From Taenia hydatigena (lineage: Eukaryota; Platyhelminthes; Cestoda; Cyclophyllidea; Taeniidae), in NCBI GenBank assembly GCA_036345935.2, contig JADWOT020000006.1, positions 16,280,519 through 16,344,518 of the forward strand: DNA of 64,000 nucleotides, read 5' to 3'. Below are positions 23,870 through 36,141 of this stretch, piece after piece. The notes beneath the pieces are model-generated. The model ran no database searches. It saw only the letters and a program-made list of their open reading frames with translations, and was not told the origin of the DNA. Position 1 is the stretch's first letter. Every line of letters begins with the position of its first letter. The position numbers and the translations under genes were made by a program.

Positions 23870-24207
23870 TTCAAACTATCCTGAAAATTCTAAAAAAAAC
23901 GTGATCAAAGAGGATGAGGTCCAGCAATATAAGTCCCGTTGTAATTTAAATGCAAGTTTTGATGTGTGGCTTGTTTCTCTATAAATATATTCTTGCACAA
24001 AATTGAATTATTAAATAAAGCGCATATATGGTCTGACTTATTGAGTCCTCCTCATTTATACTGGGAACGCGGCGCAGATTTTAAACGCTCTCTAGAACAT
24101 CTGGAGTAATGCGATAACCAACTCGATTAGATTCAACCCAAAGCTGCCTGAATTGCTAATGCTGCGTATTGTTTGTTCTTTTGGTGATAACTGAGGCAGG
24201 TATTGAG

Positions 24208-24480
24208 TGAATGAGGCGGGAAGCAGGCCTTACTAGGGTCTCGATCGGGAGGAACGGCAGATCGAAGTCGGCACGACGACGCAATGCCTGGCATGCAGAC
24301 GCGGCGGATATCGTCGCGAATGCGCGCCAGCCAATCAGAGGGCCGCCACCGACTGGCTCACTGCGCCCAATGGTTCGGCGGCTCGAGTGTTAGTCACTCC
24401 CCAGCAAACACGGGGTGGGGGGCTCGCCAATTCTTCCAGTCCCTTGCCTTGGCCACAGCGGACCCATTAGTGGACTGGGA
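24208..24480 (-). promoter_or_regulatory. GC-rich island upstream of the TGEN-repeat gene
   Basis: This stretch is much richer in G, C and CpG than its surroundings. It contains AGCCAATCAGAGG, a CCAAT-box-like word (ATTGG on the minus strand). It lies about 340-610 bases upstream of the start codon at 23869, a place where a promoter could sit. It is also open in plus-strand frames over about 60 codons, so an eroded coding or mobile fragment is the alternative. Confidence 0.3.
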
Positions 24481-27230
24481 AAACTTGCTACACTTGGAGA
24501 GCCACCTCTGTGTGACTTAAACACACACCGCATCAATTTTAACTAGACTAGGTCTTGCTCAATGCTAATTTAAAGCGTTGTAAGGAATCATTACCACTTT
24601 TTAATGCAGACAATTGAGAGAGTTCCAGTGAAAGGAAAGCATCTATTGCGATTTTTATCCACTGACAGTACGACTAGGAGTTGCAACATGTGTCCAACAC
24701 CCAAGTGTTTAATGTAGCACATGACCTAAAGTTTGAAAGGTGAACCGATTACTGGCTTGCATAAAATCTCAGTAATGACCTCATTGGGTCAGCAGATGTA
24801 GTGCAGCCGTCAATGTCCACTTCCTAAGCGTGCAGGTCGGTCAGTAGATACTATCAATGAGGTAACATGATGCTTGATGAATTTTAATTCCACCTACCAT
24901 TGGAATTATATCACTAGTCGAAGACGGGAGAATCCGAAGGGACACTTTTGGCTGAGTCAATACAAAGGAAAACTAAGCCAGTAGAAATGAAAGGAAATGG
25001 AAGAAGGAAATTGCACTCCTATCTGGTAATTAAAAGTTACGTCGAAAGGTCAGCGCATATGCTAAATAGACCTGGTTCTAGAAAGTAAATTAGCAAAAGT
25101 GTGTTTTAAATTACGTCCTCTTTAGGCGAAGAAAAAGCCCTAAAATTATTCACCCTACATGGTCACTAAATACGTTTCACCTAACTTTATGAATGTAACG
25201 TGAAGAGTTCTGCTTGATGCAATGGCACGCCAATCGAAAAAAGACCAAATAGTTTCACTTTTGATGGCTGGCACTCATTAAGTGCTATTAAATCGGATTA
25301 CTTTTTATCAAAATTGCGATTCCCTAACAACTTTAAGGGCAGCAGGCCTTTGGAACCAACTTTTTGTTACCGTCGTGTGTGTGCTTCTGCAGGCTCCAGC
25401 AGCTGGCTACACTATACAAATTACCCTTGGAAGCTCTCGCAGGAAATGCAATGAATACGGCTTTGTGACGTGTTTCCTCCTCGACTTTTATTCTTACTGA
25501 CACATGTGATTGCAGCAAATTGCATTGTGGTTTCGTGGAAGCAAGACGAAGATTTGGGCAGACGACTGTGGCACTGGATGCTGGAGAAAGTTACTGATCC
25601 ACAATAGGCTGGTGCTGCGTTTAGGAATTTCGGATAATGCTCTCCGCTCATGCATAAGTAAAGTAGGTGGTTTAGGTATAGGCTTTAACCAATTCCATTA
25701 CAGGATAATAATTTGCGCACATCTTGTACTCCCTGTGGTTGCAATGCCGCTCGACTCGTCTCACTGTTTATCAAATGCTTATTTTTTGTGAATTATTTTT
25801 ATACAATCGTCATAGCAAGTTGTAGGATGAGTCCTTTTTAGAGTCTCGTGCCTCCTTAAAGGGCAATAGGATGAAGCGCCTCGAGACATCCAGAGGGACG
25901 TGGTGACTACTGGCATGGCTCAGAGACCAGGAAGAGGTACGATAGTGGTGAGCCTTATGGATCCTGTTGCCAACACTGAGAATCAAACGAACGACACAAT
26001 ACTGCATTAGAGGCATTTCAGAAGTGATTACAAAAAAGGTATGCATTTTTACGACAGTTAATTACTCCAAGTAAAGGAAGAAAAATAGGAACTTCGCATA
26101 TGTATGGTGTAACAAGCATGGCAATTTGAATGATACGCACTTTTTCCGTGCAATCAATTAGGAACTGATGAGTTAAAAATTATGGAAGTAACTCGGCTTA
26201 CCCATTGATAACTGAATGCAAATTTTTATTCCTCAAGTTTCTATTTTAACTATTCATTTTAGTTATAAGCTGATTTCATTAAATTCTGATTTTTTTCTTC
26301 TTATTTACCACCGCTACCATTATATCTTTTTGGTTGACTGCGGTTTGTTGAATATGTAGAAAATTGGAAGCATCAGTAATGTCTTGCTCCAGTTCGAGAT
26401 ACTGAGGCTCCAAGGCTTGAACTTCTGACCCGAAGGCGTGGCAATCTGGCCATGCCTCTACCCCCAGTCCTTCTCCATGATCTTAGCAGGGCATCTGCCA
26501 TGTCGGCGTGGCCTATTGCAATTCCAGAAGAATCTAAAGGTGGTGATATTTTGGCATGGTAGGATGCGCAAAGGTAGTTGCAAACTTGAGCATTTAAATG
26601 TAAGACAGGTAGCTGCTAGGGCAAATTACTGCCAACTAATACTACTGACGGATTTCTTTCGTAATAGGGTGCTTGCATTAGGCATCACTTATTTAAATTA
26701 TTAACGTAAAATATGCTCTTTCAGTCCTGTATTTCACTTTTCAATGGTGCAGCATCACAGAGTTCAGGACATTTAAAAAATGATATGCTCAATAAAGAGG
26801 AGTCAACCCGAGCTTAAAACACCCTCTAATGGATGGCTGACTTTACTCAGCAACTGAGGGCCGCAGCGTCAGCTTAGGTACCTCAGTGCCTCAGTGGCAC
26901 TGAAGAAACTTACTTAAAGTGAACGGCAATTTGTGAAGTAAGTACAGTGGAATGAACGCCTTGACTGCAAGCGGATACTAGCCACTAAGAACTCCGAGAC
27001 ATAGACTTGGTGAAAAACAAATAAAACTGCAAATTGGGAAAAAAAATTAGCAAGAATTTGAAGAACCATGTATGGTAGCGAGAAAATTTGTGACCTAAAG
27101 GAAGGAAACACTGTAATTTAGGCGCTCTAAGTGCCTTCAAATGCTCAGCACGAAGAGTAAGGGGATTTATATACGTAGGGAGAAACATAGTTGGCCTCCT
27201 GTCTAAAAATGAAGTTAAATTAGTAGATAA
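24481..27230. other. No gene seen
   Basis: Intergenic-looking sequence. The short open frames on both strands lack motifs that I recognise. Confidence 0.45.
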
Positions 27231-27413
27231 TGCGCCGATTGTTTAACTCTCAATTTGGGTAACGATTCTCTTAGGGCACCGCCATTGCACCTTCGCTGAA
27301 TGGACTGGCCTTTAGGCTTTGACAGTAGTCCCAAGTCCTACTATGTGCCATATATATACACTTCTACCCGAGTATTGCGTCAACTTTCGCAATTAGGGAG
27401 GCCTCGGGACGTT
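27231..27413 (+). mobile_element. Diverged LTR-like segment, second subfamily
   Basis: It shares GTTTAACTCTCA with the LTR-like segments at 20265 and 28414. It ends with CATATATATACACTTCTACC ... AGGGAGGCCTCGGGACGTTGCG, parallel to the end of the main LTR family. It is strongly diverged and has no visible target duplication. It could be the upstream LTR of an element ending at about 28612, but its divergence from that downstream LTR argues for an old or independent insertion. Confidence 0.45.
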
Positions 27414-27887
27414 GCGAAAGATTTCTCAAAAACCACTCGCGGAATCCTTCAAGCACTAACACATAAACTAGTTGAATACCGTCTCCAAAAACAATTCAAT
27501 CAAAAGTTGATTTACAGGTTTTAAAATAGAACACTTAGTGTTTTATTAACCCTCGAAACCATAGCTTCTGGGCCCTGTCAAAAATTACCAAACTACTATA
27601 TGCATTAGCAACATTTGTCAACGGTACATTCATTCGTTAAGAATTAAAAAGTGTAGAATACTACACACGTTTGCCCTAATTAAAAGCATATAGTCATACA
27701 TCTAATAACCGATACGAGAGTGAAGTGGCAGAGGCAAGCAAATATGACCCAAAAGGACAAATGCCTAGATTTCCATTACTGGAATGGATCTGTAACGACT
27801 CTTAACAGAAGGGTTGAAAGGTACATGAATTTTGGGTAAACACAAATCCTATGGTTTGCATAATAATTATTAACTATGATCCTCCAA

Positions 27888-28574
27888 AAGCTTCGTCACC
27901 AACCTGCCTACCGCAACCTATGTGAAGGTGTCTAATGTCACCCACTTCTGCACCAGCTGGAAAGTATCCAAACTCATGCCATTGGGCAACTCCAAAGTGA
28001 GAGTCAAGTGACAGGGAGGACTAAAAGCGAAACCCACACCACCACGGAACCATACTTCATTGCGTCACTTGTTACATGACTCTGCTTTAGGACCAATGTT
28101 TCTACCACCATCAAGGGACACACGTGATGGCCAGCACACTCCCTCGTCCCCAACACAGTTGTCGTGCAGAACCAGAGTCTGGCTCCAGTAGAATTGCAAG
28201 GAGGAATCCGTGACGCTGTGATCAAGCACCTCTTCGGTTGCATGCAAATTGGACGACGGGTACGGTTGAGTCGTGGGTGTTTGCATTACACCACTGATTG
28301 CGTTGTGACGGCTGACACGCGATGTTGGCGAGGGAGGGAGGGAGGGAGGGAGGGAGGGGGGAGGGGGCAGGGAAGGGCAGCACCAGGAAGGCAGCCCACG
28401 AGGCGAGGGTCTATGCAATACCTTGGTTGACCGTTTAACTCTCAGTTTTGGTAGAAGAGCCGCCCAGACGCTGCGTGGCTGTACCTACGTCGGGCGTTCT
28501 AGTCTATGACGCATGCTTGTGTGCTGCAAGTTGTTGTGTACGCCGACAATGCATATTCTGCTCAAGTACTTTGT
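27888..28574 (+). repeat. Second copy of the near-identical repeat of about 680 bp
   Basis: Nearly the same sequence as 19753-20425, with the (GGGA)n tract at 28330-28369 and the start of an LTR-like segment. The near-identity ends abruptly after CTCAAGTACTTTGT, although both copies continue into recognisably related LTR-end sequence. The flanks on the other side are unrelated apart from a few bases. Confidence 0.9.
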
Positions 28575-28612
28575 CTTCCTTCGGCCTCAGAGAAGTTACG
28601 GGGAGCTGTGCG
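28414..28612 (+). mobile_element. LTR-like segment, second subfamily
   Basis: It starts TGCAATACCTTGGTTG like the copy at 20265 and is the same as that copy until the last 40 or so bases, where it reads CCTTCGGCCTCAGAGAAG and then diverges. The right end is approximate. Confidence 0.45.
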
Positions 28613-29528
28613 AAATACTATCCTCATGAAACTATTTTATTTCCTACTTTTAATAATATGGCTTAGCTTCCAGATTAGTGCCTTTACGACTAGCGTTTAA
28701 ATATGCAAATGTTTCGTTGTGAGGTCCCATCTACTCTCTCGAAATATGAGGAAACGGCATTATACAATTTCCCATACAATTTCTATAAAAGGTGAAACAT
28801 CAGGCATACTATGTCAAATGCTTTCTAGGTTGGAAGAAAGTGAGCAAGCAGAGCTAATTTTACGTAGAATTTTTCTCGCTTCATCGACAACCTTTTGATG
28901 GTCGAAACGTGAGTTTGACCCAGGAGATTGTCTGAAACCGTGCTCGAAAGATGAGAGAATTCATGCAGTGCCTTGATGATTTGTTAGACTATGCGTTTAG
29001 TTAGACAGACACCTAAGTCTCCGTTGAATCTTAGTAAAGGTGGATGTTTCTCAGTTATCATATGCGCCGGCTAAATATTTGCATTTTACCACTTTGGCTT
29101 TGACATTCCAAAGAAGACAAGGTCAGCTGCAGAAAATCAATTGTACCTTTTGCTTTTTTAAGTACATACCACTTATCCATCGCGCATTATTTTCACTTAT
29201 CATACAATGGTGCGAGGCAAAATGGTAATGCCACATTAAGGGATAACGTTAATGAAAATTATTTAGACGAAACCAAGTGCTAGGCCTTCCAAATATCTTG
29301 GAACGATATTTTTTTGCTAAAATCCTGGAGCATATTTTGTTAAAGTTGCCATTTTATCATCGCGGTCTGAAAAGTCTTCGTTGGCTAATACTGTTTTCTA
29401 AAGGGTAGGACTTATACGTTTATTTTGGTAACGTTAGAATGAGCAGCGCTGAAGTTGTCACCTACCCTTAGTACGCTACATGATGATGCGTCTCTTGCTG
29501 TCAAAACAGGGTTACTTTTTAGATTCTA
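28613..29528. other. Upstream region of presenilin, nothing identified
   Basis: No exon or repeat is recognised. The sequence presumably holds the promoter and 5' untranslated region of the presenilin gene, but I see no clear core-promoter element. Confidence 0.4.
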
Positions 29529-32500
29529 ATGTCGTCTGTGGGCAGTTCTACCCAAAACCAATATGTACATTCCAACGGCGGACCTGGTACATCGGGGGAT
29601 CAACAAAACCAGGCCGCAAATGGGGCCTACCGTCCTCCTATTGATCCCAATCTTATCATTCGCATTGGTGCTAAGCAGATAATAAGGTACTTTCTCAATG
29701 TAACTCCCGTCAATTAATTATCATTTCCGTCCCTCATGTGTGTGATGCTTTGGAGGCACGGGAGCCTCTGATCATACACATACATGCATATGTACATGCA
29801 GCATGCTCTCATTGTTGCGTATTACTTAGTGCTCTCTTTTGTATTTTAAAGTATGCGGATTTAATCTCTTTTCTAGCCTTTTTATACCGGTGTCAATATG
29901 CATGTTTCTTGTGGCCTTCATCAGCAAAACCGTGCCCTACTTTTCTACAACTGACGTCTATCTTATTTATACACCCTTTCACACACCGAATGCAGACATC
30001 GGCACTCAGACCTGGCAAACTCTTGCAAATGTGGCCATATTTTTGGGCATCGTAGTTGTGATGACTTTCCTTCTTGTGCTGTTATTCAAATTCAAGTGCT
30101 ACAAGGTAGGTTTTGTTCCTGAGCACATTGACTTTGGGGTGTTAGTTTAGGCACTTTGTTTTCAAACCCAAAGCCTAATTCAAAATAACTTGAATGTGTC
30201 ATGTCGGTTTGCTTTTTTAATCGAAAATATTTCCGCAAATTCATCTTGACATGTTTTTGTCAGTATGAATTTGGAGCAGTGCTCTAGTTGTGAGCGTATA
30301 TCATACACTTTCACCTTGTTGACACATTAATTGACGAATGGATAGTTTTTCTCAGTGTCTCACGGGTTGGCTCATCGCGACTACATTCCTTCTTGTCTTC
30401 GTCATTTCATTCATATTTTTCACGTGAGTTGAACCTCTATCCTCCATCTTTCGAGACAAAAAAACTGGTTATTGGGAGGTATTTTCAATTCGCAATATAT
30501 TTCCTTGCCTACTTTGTTTACTGTTTTGATATTACGGGAAATCCACTCTTAATACTAGTTTTTTTCTTGTGATCAATCAGCTTGCCGTCCCATGTTCTAT
30601 GCACCCATTAAGTAATTTTAAGCAAGCAAAGCTTTATGATGCTGCTTTTATTTGGGACATTCCCGAACAGTATTAGAAAGCGCACATGCCATACGTTCAT
30701 TCCCCAACATTTTTTTCTCACCTTGATGAGCCTTTTGCGCAAGAAATGCTGCTCAGTGAGCTAAAGATAAGTTCTTCTTTCAGGGAATTACTACGAGCTT
30801 CCATGATATTCTTCGACAACATCACATTTGCCATCCTTTTATGGAACTTTGGAGTGCTGGGCCTCATATCCATTCACTGGCGTAGCCCCCTTATTTTGCA
30901 GCAGGCCTACCTTATCTTCAACAGCGTCCAAATGGCCCTCATCTTTCTCAAATTTTTACCCAAGTGGACCTGCTGGGTCCTCCTCGGAGCGCTGGCCGTC
31001 TGGGGTAAGGTGGTCATATGCCCCCTCAATATGCTTAATTTCCTCTGGTTTGACACCGTCACATTTTCGTGAGATCTACTTGTTTTTGTATGCTTTTATT
31101 AGGATTGGTTTGGCAATCATTAAGGCTCAATGAAATCGGAACTGGAATATCATTGTTCGAGATCTGCTCTGCTCTGCTGTGCATCACATTTTCTAATCTT
31201 ATTTAGTGAATGTGCATTTTTAAAGAATGAAAGTCATATAGCTGCAAAACCTTAGTAACCCACACCGTTATTACGATTACCTTGTCTCTGCTGACCTACG
31301 ATTGGAGTGAAATGCGATTGTCATCAAGTTATTTCGCTCGTAAACCTAGTATTCAAAAAACACGCTGGTGAATTATCTTTTTTTCCAACGTCATGGCATT
31401 ACTTTATCTCCATATTGCATCGAATTCCTGTGGATTTTTCCAAGGTTCTCGAAAAGCCTATTAAAACTACTATTAATGGATGTCCTCGCATCTAAAATGG
31501 GCACAGATTGTTTTGGCATAATAAACTGTTTGTCATTGCTTTTTTCTTCAATGGGATCTCTTCGATGGAGCCGTACTTAAGCTAGGTTTATTGGCATAAA
31601 CTGAGCTTTAGAATACGATTCACAATATGCTATTCACCTTATTCATCGGGGCTTCTTGTATTTGATCTGAATAACTTTTATGTTAATTTTCATGTGTCTC
31701 CGTTCGCCCTAGTGCATTAGTCTATGGTGCATATGGGAGTCATCATCATCGATTTGTTTGTTTACAGACTTGATAGCAGTCCTCTGTCCACGAGGTCCCC
31801 TTCGCATGCTGGTGGAGATGGCGCAGGAACGTAACCGACCCCTCTTCCCCGCTATGATCTACTCCACAACCACCGCCTACATCGCCACGACGCAGTCGGT
31901 GGCATTGGAAGAGCACGAGGAAATCCATTCGACACACACTGGACCCTCCGTTAAACCACCGGAAGGGCACGTTTGCCTTGGACACTCTTCCCCTCCTCAC
32001 CAGTCCCCCTCTCTCGCGCCTCTCCTTGAATTGGGTATGCCTCCCTATCTGCCTCACAAGTCGATTTTCTAATCACGATTACTTTCACCCAGTAGGGTTC
32101 CCCATTCTTACAAGCATAATGTCGCGGTTTACTGTGCCTTACCTTTCGCCGGCGTGAGCCATAAATTGTTGGAAGTACAGCGCATAATTTAGACGTATCC
32201 TGGCAGTTGTTAATAGCTAACTATGCATCGCATGCTCATGCGTTTGATGAGTCTACGACTTCAGTTTGCTATTACTGCATTATTGCGGATGCACTTACCA
32301 CCACCAGCCTTTCCTGAAATGTGTTTCGGAACTGAATCATCTACGTTCATTATGCTTGAACGATTATCCTCTGGGCTATCCTCTCCGTCGATGAGGTTAG
32401 CACTTTTTTATTTTCTCAATGACTTTATGGTATAAAACTTCAGTTTTTGCGTGGGGCGAAATTAGGAAGAAATAGTGTTGTTATTGTTCTACTTTCCAAT

Positions 32501-33722
32501 GGACAAATGTATTGGTGTCTGGACTATTGCATGCACAATAGACTGTCATGCCTTCAACTGGTCTTCTTTAGCCATTCTGGTAAAACAACCTGGACATGTT
32601 TGATGTCTGATCATCTGCAGTTCACGCGAGTAATAGCGCCCTTTCGGTTAATATCTACTTACTTTCCTTCCCTCTAACCCTACATAATTCACATTTGTAA
32701 AAATTGTCTATTTGTTCTGTATCTTAGGCGATGGGCCAGGCAACTCAACTCGACCAAACGGAACGGCTAACGTAAGTCGTCATGGAGATGTTGTTGTGGA
32801 GTTGCATCTGATTTGCCTAGTATTCCATGCCATTTAATGGTTGTCGACAATCCAATGCGGAGGAAGTACCACGAACAGCATAAGAAACTGACACGTTCTT
32901 GGATGCTTCGGAATTTGATGACTTAACAGAATCGCTTTCAATTAAATGGTTTCCTCACCACTATGTATTTTATTGAACAATTACACGATTAGCCATTTAG
33001 GAGGTAAATGTCAGGGTAATTTCACTAATGTCCACCTTTACTCACCATAGTGAATTTTGATCTTTAAGGTTTAACCTAATACTATTAATGACGCCTATAA
33101 TGGATTCAGTTGGTAACATGACTGACAGTCATGAGGTAGTGAGTTTTTAGCAATCAGAATACTTTAAACATATTTTTTGCACCAGGATTTAAGCCATGTG
33201 GAAGAGCAACAGCCTAATCAGGGAGAAGGAAATGCGAATCAACAGGATCGGCGCAGCCTCACGCCTCCTTTGACAACCGGTTCTACGGAGCAGAGTGGTC
33301 ACAGTGGCGAACAGTCAGAGAACGCTAACGATCGTTTGAGGCACCTGCAGGTCAGATCTTCTACTCTAGCGCAATAGCCACTACCTTGAATGCTTGAAAA
33401 CGTTTTGTTGGCACTTTTCTCCAAACAGGAGGATGTGATTGGACGCGAGGAGCACGGAGTGAAACTGGGTCTGGGAGACTTCATCTTCTACAGTCTCCTG
33501 ATAGGACGCGCTTCCTTGGACGGCGACGTGTTGACTGCGGTGGCGTGCTACGTAGCCATCCTGGTGGGCATGTGCCTCACCATCGTGGCGCTGGGAGTAG
33601 CGCGGAAGGCCCTTCCTGCTCTCCCCATCTCCATTGCATGCGGCATTGTCTTTTACTTCTCCACCGCCGTCGTCATTACGCCCTTCATCCGTGCCGCATC
33701 TGAAAAACGCCTCTTTTTTTAG
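29529..33722 (+). CDS. PSEN: Presenilin, catalytic subunit of gamma-secretase
   Basis: Eight exons join in phase: 29529-29686, 29877-30105, 30356-30423, 30784-31004, 31768-32034, 32728-32771, 33186-33350 and 33429-33722. They encode 481 residues. Presenilin is the intramembrane aspartyl protease of the gamma-secretase complex, cutting Notch-type and other type I membrane proteins. Both catalytic aspartates are visible. Asp226 sits in [19 protein letters not shown] and is split across the exon 4/5 junction. Asp401 sits in the GLGD motif (398-401). PALP follows at 447-450. The first membrane segment reads [14 protein letters not shown]. The cytosolic loop between the two aspartates is hydrophilic, low in complexity (Gln, Asn, Ser, Pro) and not conserved, as expected. 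The residue before Asp226 is Trp, where vertebrates have Tyr. The length is normal (human PS1 is 467 residues). I see no frameshift, so the gene looks intact. Confidence 0.95.
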
Positions 33723-34214
33723 TTCCCGTCGATTTTACCTCTCACTGACTAGGATTTTATTAATTTAATTCCACCTACGATTAATGTGTTTTTCCATGGG
33801 GCTTTGCGATTTCTTGTTCAGATGTGTCTGGGAGATTGGATTCGATCCCTATTTGCACTGATGCTTGGTCTCTACTTATAGTTCTGTAGGAGTAAATCGT
33901 CATTAAGGCAGTGGTAGTAATTGCGCTAGTTCATTTTTGTAAACCTGAGAGACGCAGCCTTAAGGATTCAGGTTAGGAACGTGGGTAATTTGACTGGAGG
34001 TACAGCTTTAGCTGTCGTAAACTGTGCTCGCACCTAAAGGCCTCAAATCTCACGCACGTTGAAAAACCATACCGGAAGGAGTACTAAGCATTATATGGCC
34101 TTGGGAGGCAGAACATATTTCGAGGCTCCTTAGATTGGTTATTATCTCGTTTGATGCCGATTGAGTCAATTAATACAAAATATTACATGCAGAGGTAGAT
34201 TGTATGGAAGAGGT
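33723..34214. other. Downstream of presenilin, nothing identified
   Basis: Probable 3' untranslated and intergenic sequence with no recognisable gene. Confidence 0.4.
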
Positions 34215-34400
34215 TGTAGTGCTTTGTTTGATGGAACTACCGGTTTCGACCAAGGTCACAGAGGTGGCCGTATTGCTCTAGCTGCGTAGGCTGGCCTCCG
34301 GGCTATGCCAGCAGCCTATTTCCCTCTGTCCGGTGAATATATGTATTCTACCCTAGCATTCTGCATTCTTTTGCCTTCGAGGGAGCCTCAGAACGCTACA
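34215..34400 (+). mobile_element. Solo LTR of the TRIM-like family
   Basis: It begins TGTAGTGCTTTGTTTG and ends CCTCAGAACGCTACA, with the full set of internal landmarks (GGTTTCGACCAAGGTCACAG, GCTGCGTAGGCTGGCCTCC). The flanks GAGGT and TAGGT match at four of five positions, consistent with an aged 5-bp target duplication. The full 186-bp length is kept. Confidence 0.8.
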
Positions 34401-35054
34401 TAGGTACATAAAAATTCATTGTTAGAAGCGTGAAAACAACAAAATAATTATATTAAGGGATCTGGTAACAAAATATGTGAAGAATACAAAATTTATTCCT
34501 TATTACGAGGTTGTCATCAAAACTTAGAAAAACTTCTTAAATTTATTGCAGACAATGGTTAATGGTTTATTTATTATATATTACTATACATATATATAAT
34601 GTATATTTTACATCCTGTCAGCTAAAGAATCACTACCATTACCAAATTTGCTATGCTTAAAACTGTTAAACTTTACTGCGTCATGGGAATAGGTAACTTT
34701 GTTATACTTTGTGACATATATATGTTATGCTCCTCATCTCCCGTTGTTTTAACGTTTTATTAAATTGTGACTGTGTTATAGGCCATTGTCTTCTTGCACA
34801 GGTTCGTCTCGCGCATGTCTTCGGTTTTATTTTCCCATGAATATTTTGAAATTAGTGCTGGAAATTTTCAACCTGAATGTCCTAACTTCTCTTAGGTCCC
34901 ACCACACTTCCGTATATATCCCTTAATGTTTGTGTCCTTAGACTCGGAATCAATTCTGTTAACAACACCAATGATGGCTGCCTTATTTTCGTTCTAGGGC
35001 GAAGTTGGAGCTGGTTTGCAGTTTGGACGTTAAGCGAAAGCTAGAGTGGTAACA
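34401..35054. other. Upstream region of Pur-alpha
   Basis: AT-rich, with TATATA runs around 34570-34610. An in-frame 5' untranslated region precedes the ATG. No other gene is seen. Confidence 0.4.
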
Positions 35055-36141
35055 ATGTCAGGAAACAACGAGCAGCGCAGACGAGCGCCACAAATCGAAG
35101 AGCAAGAATTGGCCACCAAGACAATACAGATTCAAAATAAGCGCTTTTACCTGGATATTAAGCAGAATTCGCGTGGTAGATTCATAAAGATTACTGAGGT
35201 TGCAGTGGGTGGTCAAAAATCTCGGATTCTGATGTCTATTCCTGCAGCACAAGAGCTTCGTGAAAAGTTGGAAAAGCTGCTCGAAGTTCTTAACAAGCTT
35301 CCACCGCACGACCCAAAATCACTCGTTACTGATGGCTTAATTGAATCCGAAGCCATTGCAAGGGATAATCGTCGCTACTATCTTGACCTCAGGGAGAACG
35401 AGCGTGGCCGATTTTTAAGGATGTCAATGCTCTCCATGGGTGTTCGCGTGCAAATAGCTTTACCGGCAGATGGAATATCAGATGTGTGCAACGGGATTGC
35501 AGAACTCATCAACGATCATTGCAGCGATGAGGACTTGGGTACGTGTTCAGCATCCTTCGCACATTTTGATTTGATGTGCTGCTTTGAGTGCTATTTTAGT
35601 ACCTTAGATTATCGAAAATCTCCAGTGTGGTATTAATAACTAATTCTACTTCCGATCATATTTCTGTGAAATTCACTGTTCCAATAAGCAGCAAGGTAGT
35701 AACAGTTTCACTTATTTCTTGGCGGTGAATTTTGCCATCCAAATTCAGTGGCAGCTCGAGGTGTTTTTCTTTGCAGCTGCGACATTTGAGCTACCAGAAG
35801 CAAAGGTATTGTTTGCGGGCAACAAGACGTTCTACTTTGATGTGGGCTCTAATCGCTACGGTGTCTTTCTCCGCATTTCTGAATTGCGTGCCAATTACAG
35901 AACAGCGGTCACCATTCCTGAACACCATTGGTCTCGTTTCCGTGACATTTTGAATGAGTTAGCCAGTAAACCCGAGGGTAACAAATTGGCTGAAGAGAAG
36001 GATGGAAAAGCTGCTGATGAGATGTCCAAAAATAAAGCAGGTGAGAATGGAGGTGAACAGAGTGATAAGAAACTCAAGGCAGCAGAAAACCCAACACCTG
36101 CAGCACTTGCTTCGGAGCCAACCGCTATTCCTGTGGCGTAG
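35055..36141 (+). CDS. PURA: Pur-alpha, single-stranded nucleic-acid-binding protein
   Basis: Two exons, 35055-35538 and 35777-36141, join in phase and encode 282 residues. I chose the ATG at 35055 (MSGNNEQRR) because the frame upstream has no other ATG. Three PUR repeats are visible: about residues 19-85 (NKRFYLDIKQNSRGRFIKI), 97-160 (NRRYYLDLRENERGRFLRM) and 168-225 (NKTFYFDVGSNRYGVFLRI). Each has the aromatic-x-L/F-D and GRF/GVF-L-R/K-I core of the family. Repeats I and II form one DNA/RNA-binding unit and repeat III mediates dimerisation in known Pur proteins. A Lys/Glu/Ala-rich tail follows (226-282). It lacks the long N-terminal glycine tract of the vertebrate protein. The single intron falls between repeats II and III; vertebrate PURA coding sequence is intronless. 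An AATAAA at 36894 could serve as polyadenylation signal. Confidence 0.95.
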
